From Streptomyces meridianus (GTDB lineage Bacteria; Actinomycetota; Actinomycetes; Streptomycetales; Streptomycetaceae): a DNA stretch of 64,000 nucleotides. The notes beneath the pieces were generated by a model. That model saw only the letters and a program-made list of their open reading frames with translations, searched no databases and was not told where the DNA came from. This document shows, one piece after another, positions 19,960 through 29,354 of the stretch. The translations under genes were made by a program, and so were the position numbers. The stretch's first letter is position 1. Every line of letters starts with the position of its first letter. The DNA is taken from NCBI RefSeq assembly GCF_023703325.1, contig NZ_JAMQGM010000029.1, positions 1 to 64,000 of the forward strand, written 5' to 3'.

Positions 19960-21321
19960 TCAGCGGTCGGTGGTGAGGCGCAGTCCGGCGTCTCCTGCGG
20001 CGTCGAAGCCGTCGTCGACGGCGACCACGTCACGGCCCACCGCGTCCAGCAGCGATGCCGCGATACCGGCCCGCATACCACCGGCGCAGTGCACCCAGAC
20101 GGTGCCGGGCGGCACCTCGCCGAGCCTGTTGTGCAGTTCGTGGACGGGGATGTGGACCGAACCGGCGATGAAGCCGGCCGCGCGCTCGGAGTCCCGCCGG
20201 ACGTCGAGCACCACGACGTCGGTGCGGTCCGTTCCGGCCAGGTCGGCGAACGTGGCGCGCGGGAGTGACCGCAGCGCGTCGCCGTCCTCGAGCCAGTCGC
20301 GGGGGTCTCCGGTCGCGGCCGCGGCCGGGCGGTCGATGCCGACCCGCACCAGTTCGCGCTGGGCCGCGGCGATCTGCTCGGCGGTGTCGGCGAGCAGGGT
20401 GACCGGCTTGCCCCACGGGATCATCCAGGCCAGGTAGGTGGCCAGCTTGCCCTCGAGTTCGAAGTTGAACGTGCCGGCCACGTGACCCTCGGCGAAGGCG
20501 ACCCGGTTGCGCAGGTCGACGACCCACTCACCGGCCGCCAGCCGCTGGGCGATCTCACGGCTGTCCGCCTGCTGCGGCGGGGTGAGATCGACGCCGGCCG
20601 GGCCCTCGGCGTTCCGCGGTGCCATGTGCGTGTAGTACGCGGGCACGTTCTCCAGCCCGGCCAGCATGTCGGCGACGAACGTGTCGACGTCCTTGGCGAA
20701 GGCGTCGTTGCCGGCGCGCTCCTTGCCGATCGTGGTGGCGTCGCCCCCGGCCTGGGAGGAGGAGCAGAAGCTGCCGAATCCGTGGGTGGGCAGCACCGGG
20801 ACCTCGTCGTCGAGTTCGCCGACCAGGCGGTGCGCCGAGTCGTACTGGGCGCGGGCGAGCTGCTCCGTCAGACGCGGGTCGACCAGGTCGGGGCGGCCGA
20901 CGCTGCCGATCAGCAGCGATCCGCCGGTGAACACCGCGACCCCCTGGCCGGCTTCCTCGAGAACGTAGGAGGTGTGGTGCGGCGTGTGGCCGGGGGTGGC
21001 CATGGCCCGCAGGGTCAGCCCGTCGCCGAGGTCTGCGGTGTCGCCGTCGGTGACCGGGGTACGGGCGAAGGCGACATCGGCGGCAGCGGGTACGAGGTAG
21101 CGCGCTCCCGTCACCCGGGCCAGCTCCAACCCGCCGGTGACGTAGTCGTTGTGGATGTGGGTCTCCACCACGTGCGTGATGCGTACTCCGCGCCGGGCGG
21201 CCGCCCCGACCACCTGGTCGATGTCGCGCGGTGGGTCGACCGCCACTGCCGTCCGGGTACCGCCCGCGAGATAGCTGCGGTTGCCCAGTCCCTCCAGCTC
21301 GATCGTGTCGATGAAGAACAC
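19960..21321 (-). CDS. Persulfide dioxygenase-rhodanese fusion (CstB-like)
   Basis: Fusion of 453 aa. Residues 1-235 are a metallo-beta-lactamase-fold persulfide dioxygenase: ETHIHNDY with His55, His57 and Asp59, His112 in GHTPHHT, and LLIGSVGRPDL. Residues 250-335 are a rhodanese-like domain whose active loop (LLADTAEQ) has no cysteine. Residues 352-453 are a normal rhodanese with Cys412 in HCAGGMR. This three-part layout matches CstB, which oxidises low-molecular-weight persulfides to thiosulfate. GTG 21321 has AGGGAG upstream. First gene of the operon, divergent from a cstR-like gene, with three palindromic operators between them. Confidence 0.9.
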   Translation of the reverse strand: MFFIDTIELEGLGNRSYLAGGTRTAVAVDPPRDIDQVVGAAARRGVRITHVVETHIHNDYVTGGLELARVTGARYLVPAAADVAFARTPVTDGDTADLGDGLTLRAMATPGHTPHHTSYVLEEAGQGVAVFTGGSLLIGSVGRPDLVDPRLTEQLARAQYDSAHRLVGELDDEVPVLPTHGFGSFCSSSQAGGDATTIGKERAGNDAFAKDVDTFVADMLAGLENVPAYYTHMAPRNAEGPAGVDLTPPQQADSREIAQRLAAGEWVVDLRNRVAFAEGHVAGTFNFELEGKLATYLAWMIPWGKPVTLLADTAEQIAAAQRELVRVGIDRPAAAATGDPRDWLEDGDALRSLPRATFADLAGTDRTDVVVLDVRRDSERAAGFIAGSVHIPVHELHNRLGEVPPGTVWVHCAGGMRAGIAASLLDAVGRDVVAVDDGFDAAGDAGLRLTTDR

Positions 21322-21345
21322 GCTCGTACTCCCTTCGCTGTCACG

Positions 21346-21359
21346 TACCCCAGGGGGTA
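21346..21359. promoter_or_regulatory. CstR-type operator, persulfide dioxygenase side
   Basis: TACCCCAGGGGGTA, near-perfect inverted repeat 24 bases upstream of the dioxygenase start. One of three such sites in the 147-base divergent region. Confidence 0.75.
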
Positions 21360-21375
21360 TCCTCGATCAACGTAA

Positions 21376-21735
<360 letters not shown>

Positions 21736-22069
21736 GATTCCGGCCGTCGAGGGCGAAGAGGCTGCCGGGCCCGGCGGCAGTGGACGTGAGCGAGCGGGGC
21801 CGCCGCAGCCGCGAGCGCTCCCGGGACGAGGCCGGGGCACCCGACACACAGAGCGGACCGCGAACACGGGAGAGGCCCCGCGGAGCACTGCTTCAGCGGC
21901 GGCTCCCGCACGGCCGACTCGGTGGGGCCGAGGCCAGGGGCCGGGGTGACGGGCCCGTCCTCGCTTCGAAAACACCCGATCGGGGACGACGTCGCCCACG
22001 CTCCTCGTCTCGCCACCTCCCTGGTCTAAGGTGACGCTTGTTGTCGGTACGAGGAAGGTTCGTTCTGCC
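21736..22069. other. Intergenic region, no gene seen
   Basis: 334 bases between the cstR-like gene and the lipoprotein gene. Open readings here lack start signals and family features. The only useful element is GAGGAAGG at 22051-22058, the ribosome binding site of the next gene. No CstR-type palindrome was found in it. Confidence 0.5.
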
Positions 22070-22471
22070 ATGCCGGTCACGCGCCCCACGCAGCGGTTCG
22101 CCGCGGCGCCCGCGCGTGCCCTGCTCCTGCTGCTGACCGCCCTCCTCGTCATGGCCTGCGGGCCGGGCCACGCGTCAGCGGACAACGACCGGCAGCGCAC
22201 CCGGACCGTCTCCGCCGTCCAGGTGGACGCTCCCGCGGACATTCCCCAGGCCGAGTCCGCCCCCGACGGCAAGGACCACTGCGGGGGGAAGCAGGTCCCG
22301 GCCACCCAGCCCGCCGTGCACGACAACGGCCACCGGGACCAGGACACAGCGCACGACGTCCGCGCGTCCTCGAAGACTGTCACTCTGCAGCGTCCCGCCG
22401 GCCGCCCCCACCCGGGTGGCCCCGCGCCGCCGGCACCCGACCTCGCCCAGCTCTCCGTTCTGCGGATCTAG
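22070..22471 (+). CDS. Small secreted protein, possible lipoprotein
   Basis: Hypothetical protein of 133 aa. Residues 1-36 form a signal peptide with an Arg-containing start, a hydrophobic core ALLLLLTALLVMA and Cys30 in a lipobox-like VMAC; cleavage as a normal secreted protein after ASA is the alternative. The mature part is polar, Pro- and His-rich, with one further Cys (DHCGGKQ) and no known domain. It precedes a CPVC membrane protein, a DsbA-like protein and a CcdA-like protein on the same strand, so an extracytoplasmic thiol role is possible but unproven. Confidence 0.65.
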   Translation: MPVTRPTQRFAAAPARALLLLLTALLVMACGPGHASADNDRQRTRTVSAVQVDAPADIPQAESAPDGKDHCGGKQVPATQPAVHDNGHRDQDTAHDVRASSKTVTLQRPAGRPHPGGPAPPAPDLAQLSVLRI

Positions 22472-22523
22472 ACGCGCCCGTTCACGCGCGCCTTTTCGAT
22501 CCGAACAGAACGGACATGAACCC

Positions 22524-23039
22524 ATGATTCTCGCGTCCCGATCGCGCGGGTCCAGTGACGTGCAGACGTCGCTACGCCTGGCCTCCGCGACTCTCGCGGC
22601 CTGGCCGCCCTCCCGCTGGGCCGCAGCAGGCCTCGGCGCCCTGCTGACCGCACTCGTCGTCGGCATCCCGACCGACGTCGTCCCCAACCCCCTGTTCAGC
22701 CGGTCCGTGCCGGTCCAGTGGTGGAACTACCCGGTCCTGGCGCTCACCGCCGTGCCGGCCGGCCTGGTGCTGGCGACCTACGTCCGGCGACCGGCCGGCG
22801 GCGAAACGGAACCGGCCCTCTCCAAGGCCGGATCCGTCGGCGGTGTGCTGTCGTTCCTTGCGGTGGGCTGCCCCGTGTGCAACAAGCTGGTGCTGCTGCT
22901 CCTCGGCACCTCCGGTGCACTCACGATCTGGGCACCTCTGCAGCCGTTCGTCGCGCTCGCGTCCGTCGTGCTGATGGCCTTCGCCGCCGTGCGCCGGCTC
23001 TCGACCGAGGCCGCCTGCCCGGCGCGCCCCTCGGCCTGA
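22524..23039 (+). CDS. Membrane protein with CPVC motif, unknown
   Basis: Protein of 171 aa with four likely transmembrane helices (about residues 33-50, 69-87, 104-128, 138-155). A CPVC motif (Cys116, Cys119) in FLAVGCPVCNKLVLLLLG lies in the third helix, a position typical of membrane thiol shuttles. Not recognised as DsbB, VKOR or DsbD. ATG 22524 has no strong ribosome binding site. It lies 48 bases before the dsbA-like gene, which with ccdA suggests that it exchanges electrons with them. The tail has one more Cys (EAACPARPS). Confidence 0.7.
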   Translation: MILASRSRGSSDVQTSLRLASATLAAWPPSRWAAAGLGALLTALVVGIPTDVVPNPLFSRSVPVQWWNYPVLALTAVPAGLVLATYVRRPAGGETEPALSKAGSVGGVLSFLAVGCPVCNKLVLLLLGTSGALTIWAPLQPFVALASVVLMAFAAVRRLSTEAACPARPSA

Positions 23040-23087
23040 CCTTCCTCACGACCTTCCGTCCTCCTTCACAGGGAGAGGTGCATCCGT

Positions 23088-23822
23088 ATGTCCACCACGC
23101 CCACGAAGCCCGCGTCACGTCGCCGGCTCGTCATCATCGTGCTCGCCGTCGTCCTGGCGGGCCTCCTGACCGGCCTCGTCGCCCTCGTCACGGGAGAGGG
23201 CGGCCGAACCTCGGAGTCCGGCCCCGATTCCGCGCCGGCCTCCGTGTCCCCCGGGGAGCAGACCGGCCCCGACCTCTCACGCCGCGACAAGGACGACGTA
23301 CACGCCATGGGCCGTCGCAACGCGCCCGTCGTGCTGGTCGAGTACTCCGACTTCCAGTGCCCCTTCTGCGGCAAGTTCGCCCGGGACACCGAGCCCGAAC
23401 TGATCAAGAAATACGTCAAGAAGGGGGTCCTGCGGATCGAGTGGCGGGACTTCCCGGTGTTCGGTGAGGAGTCCGTCACGTCGGCACGGGCGGGCTACGC
23501 GGCCGGACAGCAGGGCAGGTTCTGGGAGTTCCACGATGCCCTCTACGCCGAGCCCCGCCGCAGGAACGCGGGCGAGTTCGCCCCCGGGAAGCTCGTCGAG
23601 TACGCGCGCAAGGCGGGCGTCGCCGACCTGGAGCGCTTCCGCACGGACATGAACGGCGAAGCAGCCCGGAAGGCCGTCGAACGCGACCGCGAGGAAGGCT
23701 ACAAAATCGGCGTCACGAGCACCCCCGCCTTCCTCGTCAACGGGCAGCCGATCCTCGGCGCCCAACCGACGGAGACCTTCGCCGAAGCCATCGAGAAGGC
23801 CGCGGCCGAGGAAGCCGAATGA
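23088..23822 (+). CDS. Membrane-anchored DsbA-like thioredoxin-fold protein
   Basis: Thiol-disulfide oxidoreductase of 244 aa. A transmembrane anchor spans residues 13-35; a Ser/Pro-rich linker leads to a DsbA/thioredoxin domain with CPFC at residues 91-94 (VEYSDFQCPFCGKFAR) and the cis-proline loop TSTPAFLVNGQ. It acts outside the membrane, probably forming disulfides in secreted proteins. ATG 23088 has an AGGGAGAGG site upstream. Its stop overlaps the ccdA-like start (ATGA), so the two products work together. Confidence 0.93.
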   Translation: MSTTPTKPASRRRLVIIVLAVVLAGLLTGLVALVTGEGGRTSESGPDSAPASVSPGEQTGPDLSRRDKDDVHAMGRRNAPVVLVEYSDFQCPFCGKFARDTEPELIKKYVKKGVLRIEWRDFPVFGEESVTSARAGYAAGQQGRFWEFHDALYAEPRRRNAGEFAPGKLVEYARKAGVADLERFRTDMNGEAARKAVERDREEGYKIGVTSTPAFLVNGQPILGAQPTETFAEAIEKAAAEEAE

Positions 23823-24682
23823 CCGACATCGGCTACGCCGCCGCATTTCTCGGCGGCCTGCTGGCCCTGCTCAGTCCCTGCAGCGCACTGCTGCTGCCGG
23901 CCTTCTTCGCCTACTCCTTCAGCAATCCGGTGCGCCTGATGAACCGGACCGCGCTCTTCTACGCCGGCCTGTGCGTGACGCTGATTCCCCTCGGCGTGGC
24001 GGGCTCGTTCGCGAGCCGGCTCTTCTACGGCAACCGTGACCTGCTGATCGCGGTCGGCGGATGGACCGTCATCGCCCTCGGCGTCATGCAGGCCCTCGGC
24101 CTGGGTTTCGGCTCTCGCCGCATGCAACAGGCAGCGGGCCGGGTACGTCCCGGGTCGGGCCCGTCGGTCGTCGCACTGGGCGCGGTCTACGGCCTGGCCG
24201 GATTCTGCGCGGGCCCGATTCTCGGGGGCATTCTCACCATCGCCGCCGTGCACGGCAGCCCCTGGTACGGCGGCACGCTGCTGGCGGTGTACGCCCTCGG
24301 CATGACGCTGCCGCTCTTCGTCATGGCCCTGCTGTGGAAGCGCTTCGAGCTCGGTTCACGACGGTGGCTGCGCGGCCGTCCCGTCACGGTGGGACGGCTG
24401 ACCCTGCACAGCACCTCACTGCTCACCGGACTCATGTTCGTCCTGCTCGGCAGCGTCTTCCTGCTGTTCGACGGCACCTCGGCGCTCCCGGGACTGCTGA
24501 GCGTCGAGACCGAGTTCGCCCTGGAGGAGGTGATCACCCGGGCCGGCGGGGCGGTGCCGGACGCCCTTCTGCTCGGCTTGCCGGCGGTGGCGGCCCTCCT
24601 CACCGCCGGCGCCGTCGCGTTCCGGCGCTCCGTCCGGAAACCGCGCCGTGACGAGGAGGCGCCGACGCGAGCGGAAGGCTGA
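23819..24682 (+). CDS. CcdA/DsbD-type cytochrome c biogenesis transmembrane protein
   Basis: Membrane protein of 287 aa with six or seven helices, of the CcdA/DsbD-beta family that carries reducing equivalents across the membrane. The two conserved cysteines are Cys21 in LLSPCSALLLPAF and Cys130 in GLAGFCAGPILGG. ATG 23819 overlaps the dsbA-like stop. The expected electron acceptor is the CPFC protein encoded just before. The C-terminal tail is basic and lies in the cytoplasm. Distinct from the usual resA-ccsB-linked ccdA because no ccs genes are near. Confidence 0.9.
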   Translation: MTDIGYAAAFLGGLLALLSPCSALLLPAFFAYSFSNPVRLMNRTALFYAGLCVTLIPLGVAGSFASRLFYGNRDLLIAVGGWTVIALGVMQALGLGFGSRRMQQAAGRVRPGSGPSVVALGAVYGLAGFCAGPILGGILTIAAVHGSPWYGGTLLAVYALGMTLPLFVMALLWKRFELGSRRWLRGRPVTVGRLTLHSTSLLTGLMFVLLGSVFLLFDGTSALPGLLSVETEFALEEVITRAGGAVPDALLLGLPAVAALLTAGAVAFRRSVRKPRRDEEAPTRAEG

Positions 24683-25001
24683 TCCCCGTGCCGGGGCGGC
24701 CGAGGCCGCCCCGGCACCTCCGCCCGCCCCCGGGACTCCGGGCGGCCGACCCGGATCCGGATACGGGCACCGTCCCGATGCCGCTTCGATTCGGTAACAA
24801 GCCCCCGGCCGCCCCCGCCGGGTGAAAGCCCCCTGCGTAGGCTCGTGGAAATCCCGCACATCGCCGGAACCCTCCTCGACGGAGCGCACGTTGCATCTCC
24901 GTACATCCGGTCACGGAACGGGAGCACGATCGAAGCCCGAGGCAACGTCGCGCCACTCGCCCGGGCCGTGAAGCAGCCCACGCAGCGAGCCGGAGCGCAC
25001 C
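24683..25001. other. Intergenic region, no gene seen
   Basis: 319 bases between ccdA-like and the phosphatase gene. No convincing open frame, hairpin or operator was found; the promoter of the next gene is presumably here. Confidence 0.5.
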
Positions 25002-26078
25002 TTGGCCGAACAGCCCGACCCGAGCGCGAGAGTGCTGGCCGTCCTGCCGTTCGTGGCCATGACGCTGGTGGCGGTCATGGACATCGCCAGCGGACCCGGC
25101 GCCGGACTCCTGGCACTCGTCTCGCTGGGGCCTGCCTTCTCCGGGCTGGTCGGCGGGTGGCGGCGCACGGCGGTCGTCGGCGCCTGCGCGCTGGCCCTCT
25201 GCGTGGGGCTCGGCTTCTACAACGGGCTGTTCGTGCAGAAGCGGGGGTTCTCGGCCATGGCGTCCGTCGCCGGCGTGACGGTGGCCGGTCTGGTGGCGGC
25301 CCGGATGCGACAGCGGCGCGAGGCCGAGCTCGCCGGCGTCCGCACCATCGCCGAGGTCGCGCAACGGGTCCTCCTGCGCCCGGTACCGAAGTACGCCGGA
25401 CCGTTGCGCATCGCCGTCTCCTACACCTCCGCGGTCGCCGACGCCCGCATCGGCGGGGACCTCTACGAGGTCGTGGCCTCGCGGCACGGCGTACGCGCCA
25501 TCATCGGCGACGTCCAGGGCAAGGGACTCGACGCCGTGGAGACGGCGGCGGTCGTCCTCGGCGCCTTCCGGGAGGCCGCCTACGACGAGCCGGACCTGAC
25601 GGCCGTCGGCGAACGGCTCGAGCGCGCGCTGGCCCGGCACCTGTCGGGGGAGATGTTCGTGACGGCCGTACTCGCCGAAGCCGCGGGTCCGAGCATCACC
25701 CTGCTGAACTACGGTCACCCGGCCCCGCTGCGCGTCCGGCCCGACGGCACCGTCGACTACCTCGTGCCTCCGGAGCGTGCCCTCCCCCTCGGCCTCGCGG
25801 CCCACGGCGCCGAGCCGCCCGTCGGCCACACGTCGGACTTCGCTCCCGGCGACCAGATCCTCTTCTACACCGACGGCGTCGCCGAGGCGCGCGATGACGC
25901 GGGCCGCTTCTATCCGCTCGACCACCGGGCCTTCCTCCTGAAGGATCCCGACCCCGAGATCGCGCTGGACGCGATCCGGCGGGACCTGGCGGAGCACCTG
26001 CAAGGTCCCGGCCACGACGACGCGGCGATGCTGCTGCTGCGCTACCGCACGCCCGGCCCACCCGCCGCGTCCGGCTGA
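25002..26078 (+). CDS. Membrane-bound SpoIIE-type PP2C phosphatase
   Basis: Protein of 358 aa. Residues 10-105 hold three or four transmembrane helices without a sensor domain. Residues 130-350 are the PP2C/SpoIIE catalytic domain: ARIGGDLYEVV, GDVQGKGLDAVETAAVV, LNYGHPAPLRVRPDGT and FYTDGVAEARD carry the metal-binding Asp and Gly residues. Such enzymes usually dephosphorylate anti-sigma factor antagonists. The likely start is TTG 25002 with GGAG 6 bases upstream; no ATG or GTG fits better. Transcribed alone. Confidence 0.9.
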   Translation: MAEQPDPSARVLAVLPFVAMTLVAVMDIASGPGAGLLALVSLGPAFSGLVGGWRRTAVVGACALALCVGLGFYNGLFVQKRGFSAMASVAGVTVAGLVAARMRQRREAELAGVRTIAEVAQRVLLRPVPKYAGPLRIAVSYTSAVADARIGGDLYEVVASRHGVRAIIGDVQGKGLDAVETAAVVLGAFREAAYDEPDLTAVGERLERALARHLSGEMFVTAVLAEAAGPSITLLNYGHPAPLRVRPDGTVDYLVPPERALPLGLAAHGAEPPVGHTSDFAPGDQILFYTDGVAEARDDAGRFYPLDHRAFLLKDPDPEIALDAIRRDLAEHLQGPGHDDAAMLLLRYRTPGPPAASG

Positions 26079-26321
26079 CCGCCGGGAACACACCCCGCCG
26101 GGCACAGCCATCGACTCGGCGCGCGTGCGCGGCCGACGTCCCCTCCGCATCGAGGAGGGTTTCGGCACCCGGTTGCCCCGCGGGTTCCGTCGTCGCTCGT
26201 GTCATTCGCCGATCTCCCCGGCTCGCGACACCGATGTCGGTACGGTCGTCGCCGGGGGCGTTCAGCTGATCACGACGGACCGCGGGTGAGGGGGCCGCGC
26301 GCCATCGGAGGTGGGTGCCGT

Positions 26322-28061
26322 ATGACCACTGCGGAGGATGCTGTCAGCGCTCCGGCGAAGGAGCACGTCGGAGGAAGGCCCCGGCCCGGACAGATCGTCG
26401 TCGACTGGCTGACCACCACCGATCACAAGACCATCGGCACGCTCTACCTCGTGACCTCGTTCGCCTTCTTCCTGGGGGGAGGCGTACTCGCGCTGGCTCT
26501 GCGGGCCGAACTCGCGCGACCCGGCCTCCAGATCGTGTCGAACGAGCAGTACAACCAGGCGTTCACGATGCACGGCACGGTCATGCTGCTGATGTTCGCG
26601 ACGCCGCTGTTCGCCGGCTTCGCGAACTGGATCATGCCGCTGCAGATCGGCGCGCCCGACGTGGCGTTCCCGCGGCTGAACATGTTCGCCTACTGGCTCT
26701 ACCTGTTCGGTTCGCTGATCGCGGTGGGTGCCTTCCTCACCCCGCAGGGCGCGGCCGACTTCGGCTGGACCGCCTACACCCCGCTGTCCGACGGAGTGCG
26801 TTCGCCGGGCATCGGGGGCGACATGTGGATCATGGGTCTGGCCTTCTCCGGATTCGGAACGATCCTCGGCTCGGTCAACTTCATCACCACGATCATCTGC
26901 ATGCGCGCACCGGGCATGACGATGTTCCGCATGCCGATCTTCACCTGGAACGTGCTGCTCACCGGTGTGCTGGTGCTGCTCGCCTTCCCGGTGCTGGCCG
27001 CCGCGCTGCTCGTCCTGGAGGCGGACCGGAAATTCGGGGCGCACGTCTTCGACCCCGCGAACGGCGGCCCCCTGCTGTGGCAGCACCTGTTCTGGTTCTT
27101 CGGCCACCCCGAGGTGTACATCATCGCGCTGCCGTTCTTCGGCATCATCACCGAGATCCTGCCGGTGTTCTCGCGCAAGCCCGTCTTCGGCTACATCGGT
27201 CTGATCGCCGCCACCATCGCCATCGCCGGACTGTCCATCACCGTGTGGGCGCACCACATGTTCGTCACAGGTGCCGTCCTGCTGCCGTTCTTCTCCTTCA
27301 TGTCGTTCCTGATCGCCGTACCGACGGGGGTGAAGTTCTTCAACTGGATCGGCACCATGTGGAAGGGAAGCATCAGCTTCGAGACCCCCATGCTGTGGTC
27401 GGTCGGTTTCCTCGTCACCTTTCTCTTCGGGGGCCTGACCGGCGTCCTCCTCGCCTCGCCGCCGATGGACTTCCACGTATCCGACTCGTACTTCGTGGTG
27501 GCGCACTTCCACTACACCGTCTTCGGAACCGTCGTCTTCGCGATGTTCGCCGGCTTCTACTTCTGGTGGCCGAAGTTCACCGGCAAGATGCTCGACGAGC
27601 GGCTCGGCAAGATCCACTTCTGGACGCTGTTCATCGGCTTCCACACCACGTTCCTGGTCCAGCACTGGCTGGGCGCCGAGGGCATGCCCCGCCGGTACGC
27701 GGACTACCTTGCCGCCGACGGCTTCACCGCCCTCAACACCTTCTCCACCATCGGGTCCTTCCTTCTCGGACTCTCGGTGCTCCCCTTCGGCTACAACGTG
27801 TGGAGAACCGCGCAGTACGGCCGCAAGGTGGAGCTCGACGACCCGTGGGGCTACGGCCGCTCGCTCGAGTGGGCGACCTCGTGCCCGCCTCCCCGGCACA
27901 ACTTCGTCACCATCCCCCGGGTCCGTTCCGAGTCCCCGGCGTTCGACCTGCACCACCCCGAAGTGGCGGAGCTGGACCGGATCGCGAACGCGCCCCACCG
28001 GGACGTCGTCGAGCCCGGCGAAGGGACGGCCCCGCCGATGCAGGACCGGGACGAGGAATGA
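26322..28061 (+). CDS. ctaD: Cytochrome c oxidase subunit I, stand-alone copy
   Basis: Catalytic heme-copper oxidase subunit of 579 aa with 12 transmembrane helices. Heme ligands are seen in [11 protein letters not shown] and HFHYTVFG, the copper-B ligands in [11 protein letters not shown] (with the cross-linked Tyr) and AHHMF. ATG 26322 follows GGAGGTGG with 7-base spacing. Subunits II and III and the qcr genes, which accompany the main ctaD in Streptomyces, are absent, so this is probably a second, conditionally used subunit I. The next gene overlaps its stop (ATGA). Confidence 0.94.
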   Translation: MTTAEDAVSAPAKEHVGGRPRPGQIVVDWLTTTDHKTIGTLYLVTSFAFFLGGGVLALALRAELARPGLQIVSNEQYNQAFTMHGTVMLLMFATPLFAGFANWIMPLQIGAPDVAFPRLNMFAYWLYLFGSLIAVGAFLTPQGAADFGWTAYTPLSDGVRSPGIGGDMWIMGLAFSGFGTILGSVNFITTIICMRAPGMTMFRMPIFTWNVLLTGVLVLLAFPVLAAALLVLEADRKFGAHVFDPANGGPLLWQHLFWFFGHPEVYIIALPFFGIITEILPVFSRKPVFGYIGLIAATIAIAGLSITVWAHHMFVTGAVLLPFFSFMSFLIAVPTGVKFFNWIGTMWKGSISFETPMLWSVGFLVTFLFGGLTGVLLASPPMDFHVSDSYFVVAHFHYTVFGTVVFAMFAGFYFWWPKFTGKMLDERLGKIHFWTLFIGFHTTFLVQHWLGAEGMPRRYADYLAADGFTALNTFSTIGSFLLGLSVLPFGYNVWRTAQYGRKVELDDPWGYGRSLEWATSCPPPRHNFVTIPRVRSESPAFDLHHPEVAELDRIANAPHRDVVEPGEGTAPPMQDRDEE

Positions 28062-28423
28062 GGGGGCGCCCCGAGGAGGGGACGGACGACTTCGCGCAGG
28101 GCCTGGCCAAGCTGGAGGGGTACCTGCTGTGTCACGCCGAACGGTCCTCCGCCCGGGCCCGGGCGGAGGCTTTCGCGCGCCGGATGCCGTGGTTGACGCG
28201 TGCCCAGCACGACGAGGTGGTGCGGCTCTACACGGAGGACCACATGGAGGTCACGCGCGAGAAGCTGCGAGCCATCGAGAAGCGGTGCCGGGAACTGCGC
28301 GGAGAATACGGCGACCGCTACGCAGAACTGCGACGGCGCCTGCTCTGCACCGGTGCCGTCCTCGTACTGAGCGCATCCGCACTCTGCGTGTGCACCGTGC
28401 CGTTCGCCCGGCTCGGGGTGTGA
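28058..28423 (+). CDS. Hypothetical tail-anchored protein coupled to ctaD
   Basis: Unrecognised protein of 121 aa. Residues 1-85 are charged and helical ([20 protein letters not shown]); residues 92-113 form one transmembrane helix with two cysteines ([20 protein letters not shown]), leaving a very short tail. ATG 28058 overlaps the ctaD stop by four bases, so it is made together with the oxidase subunit and may assist its assembly or stability. No domain known to me. Confidence 0.75.
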   Translation: MRGRPEEGTDDFAQGLAKLEGYLLCHAERSSARARAEAFARRMPWLTRAQHDEVVRLYTEDHMEVTREKLRAIEKRCRELRGEYGDRYAELRRRLLCTGAVLVLSASALCVCTVPFARLGV

Positions 28424-28720
28424 CGCCCGGGGGTGGCAGGGCAGGCGCGAGGAACCGGCCGGACCGCACAGCGGTCCCGGCAGATGCGGCGGCCGTGGCC
28501 TGCCGGAGCCGTCACGATCCCGGGGCCGGCCCGCAGCGTCCGTGGCAGTCGGGCGCTGGGGTGTCCGGGCACCGCATGCGGCGCAGGCAGCGGCCGGGCG
28601 CCGGGCGCGCCCCCGACCGTGCCGCCCTGACCGCAACGGTCCGGTCCGCGAACACCTCCCGTCGACGAGCACGTGCGTTCCGGGGTCCGGGCCGGGTCGG
28701 TCCCCGGGAGCCGGGCCGGG
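28424..28720. other. Intergenic region, no gene seen
   Basis: 297 bases between convergent genes. Very GC-rich, with short overlapping repeats but no clear hairpin or coding sequence. Confidence 0.45.
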
Positions 28721-29239
28721 TCAGTGCCCTGGAGCCGGATCGGCCCAGCCCAGCGGATACAGGTCCTTCGCGTCGACGGCCGGCTCGCCGCCCGCCGCGG
28801 CGAAGGCCGCCAGGGCGTCGACGAGTGCCGCCCGCCGGTCGGGGGCCATGCGGGCGACGATCCGCGCGATCTCGTCCCGCCTCCGGGACGTGGTCTCGTC
28901 GACGATCCGGCGGCCGTCCGGCGTGAGTCCCAGCAGCGTCTCGCGCCGGTCGTCGGGGTTGGGCCGGCGTTCGACGAACCCGGTGGACACCAGCCGGTCG
29001 ACCATCCGCATCGCGGTGGACGGGTTCACTCCGAGGTGCTCGGCGACCTTCACCAGTTTGACCGGCCCCTGAGCGGACAGCACCACCAGCAGCCGGAACT
29101 GATGCAGCGTCACCGCGTCCTGGACCGCGGCGAGCGATCGCGCCGAGACCGCCACCAGCAGCCGGGAAGCGGTCAGTACCGCGCGGGTCACCGCATCCAC
29201 GTCCTCCGCACCCCCGGGGGCGCCCACTCGCTCAGCCAC
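28721..29239 (-). CDS. MarR family transcription regulator
   Basis: MarR-type dimeric winged-helix regulator of 172 aa. The DNA-binding part is VKLVKVAEHLGVNPSTAMRM and the wing RRPNPDDRRETLLGLTPDGR. It starts with GTG at 29239 and is divergent from the ClC channel gene. A perfect palindrome TTGCACAGTGCAA (29310-29322) lies between the two, the probable operator. Ligand unknown; regulation of the channel is inferred from position. Confidence 0.9.
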   Translation of the reverse strand: MAERVGAPGGAEDVDAVTRAVLTASRLLVAVSARSLAAVQDAVTLHQFRLLVVLSAQGPVKLVKVAEHLGVNPSTAMRMVDRLVSTGFVERRPNPDDRRETLLGLTPDGRRIVDETTSRRRDEIARIVARMAPDRRAALVDALAAFAAAGGEPAVDAKDLYPLGWADPAPGH

Positions 29240-29309
29240 AGCCTCTTTCTACCCCGGAGACCCGCGCCCCGGACCGGCCACCCGGACAGGAATCGGCAGG
29301 GCGTAACCT

Positions 29310-29322
29310 TTGCACAGTGCAA
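29310..29322. promoter_or_regulatory. Probable MarR operator
   Basis: TTGCACAGTGCAA, a perfect 6+1+6 inverted repeat 32 bases before the ClC start and 70 bases before the MarR start. Confidence 0.6.
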
Positions 29323-29354
29323 TGGAGTCGGCGCAGAGGCATGGAGGCACACGC

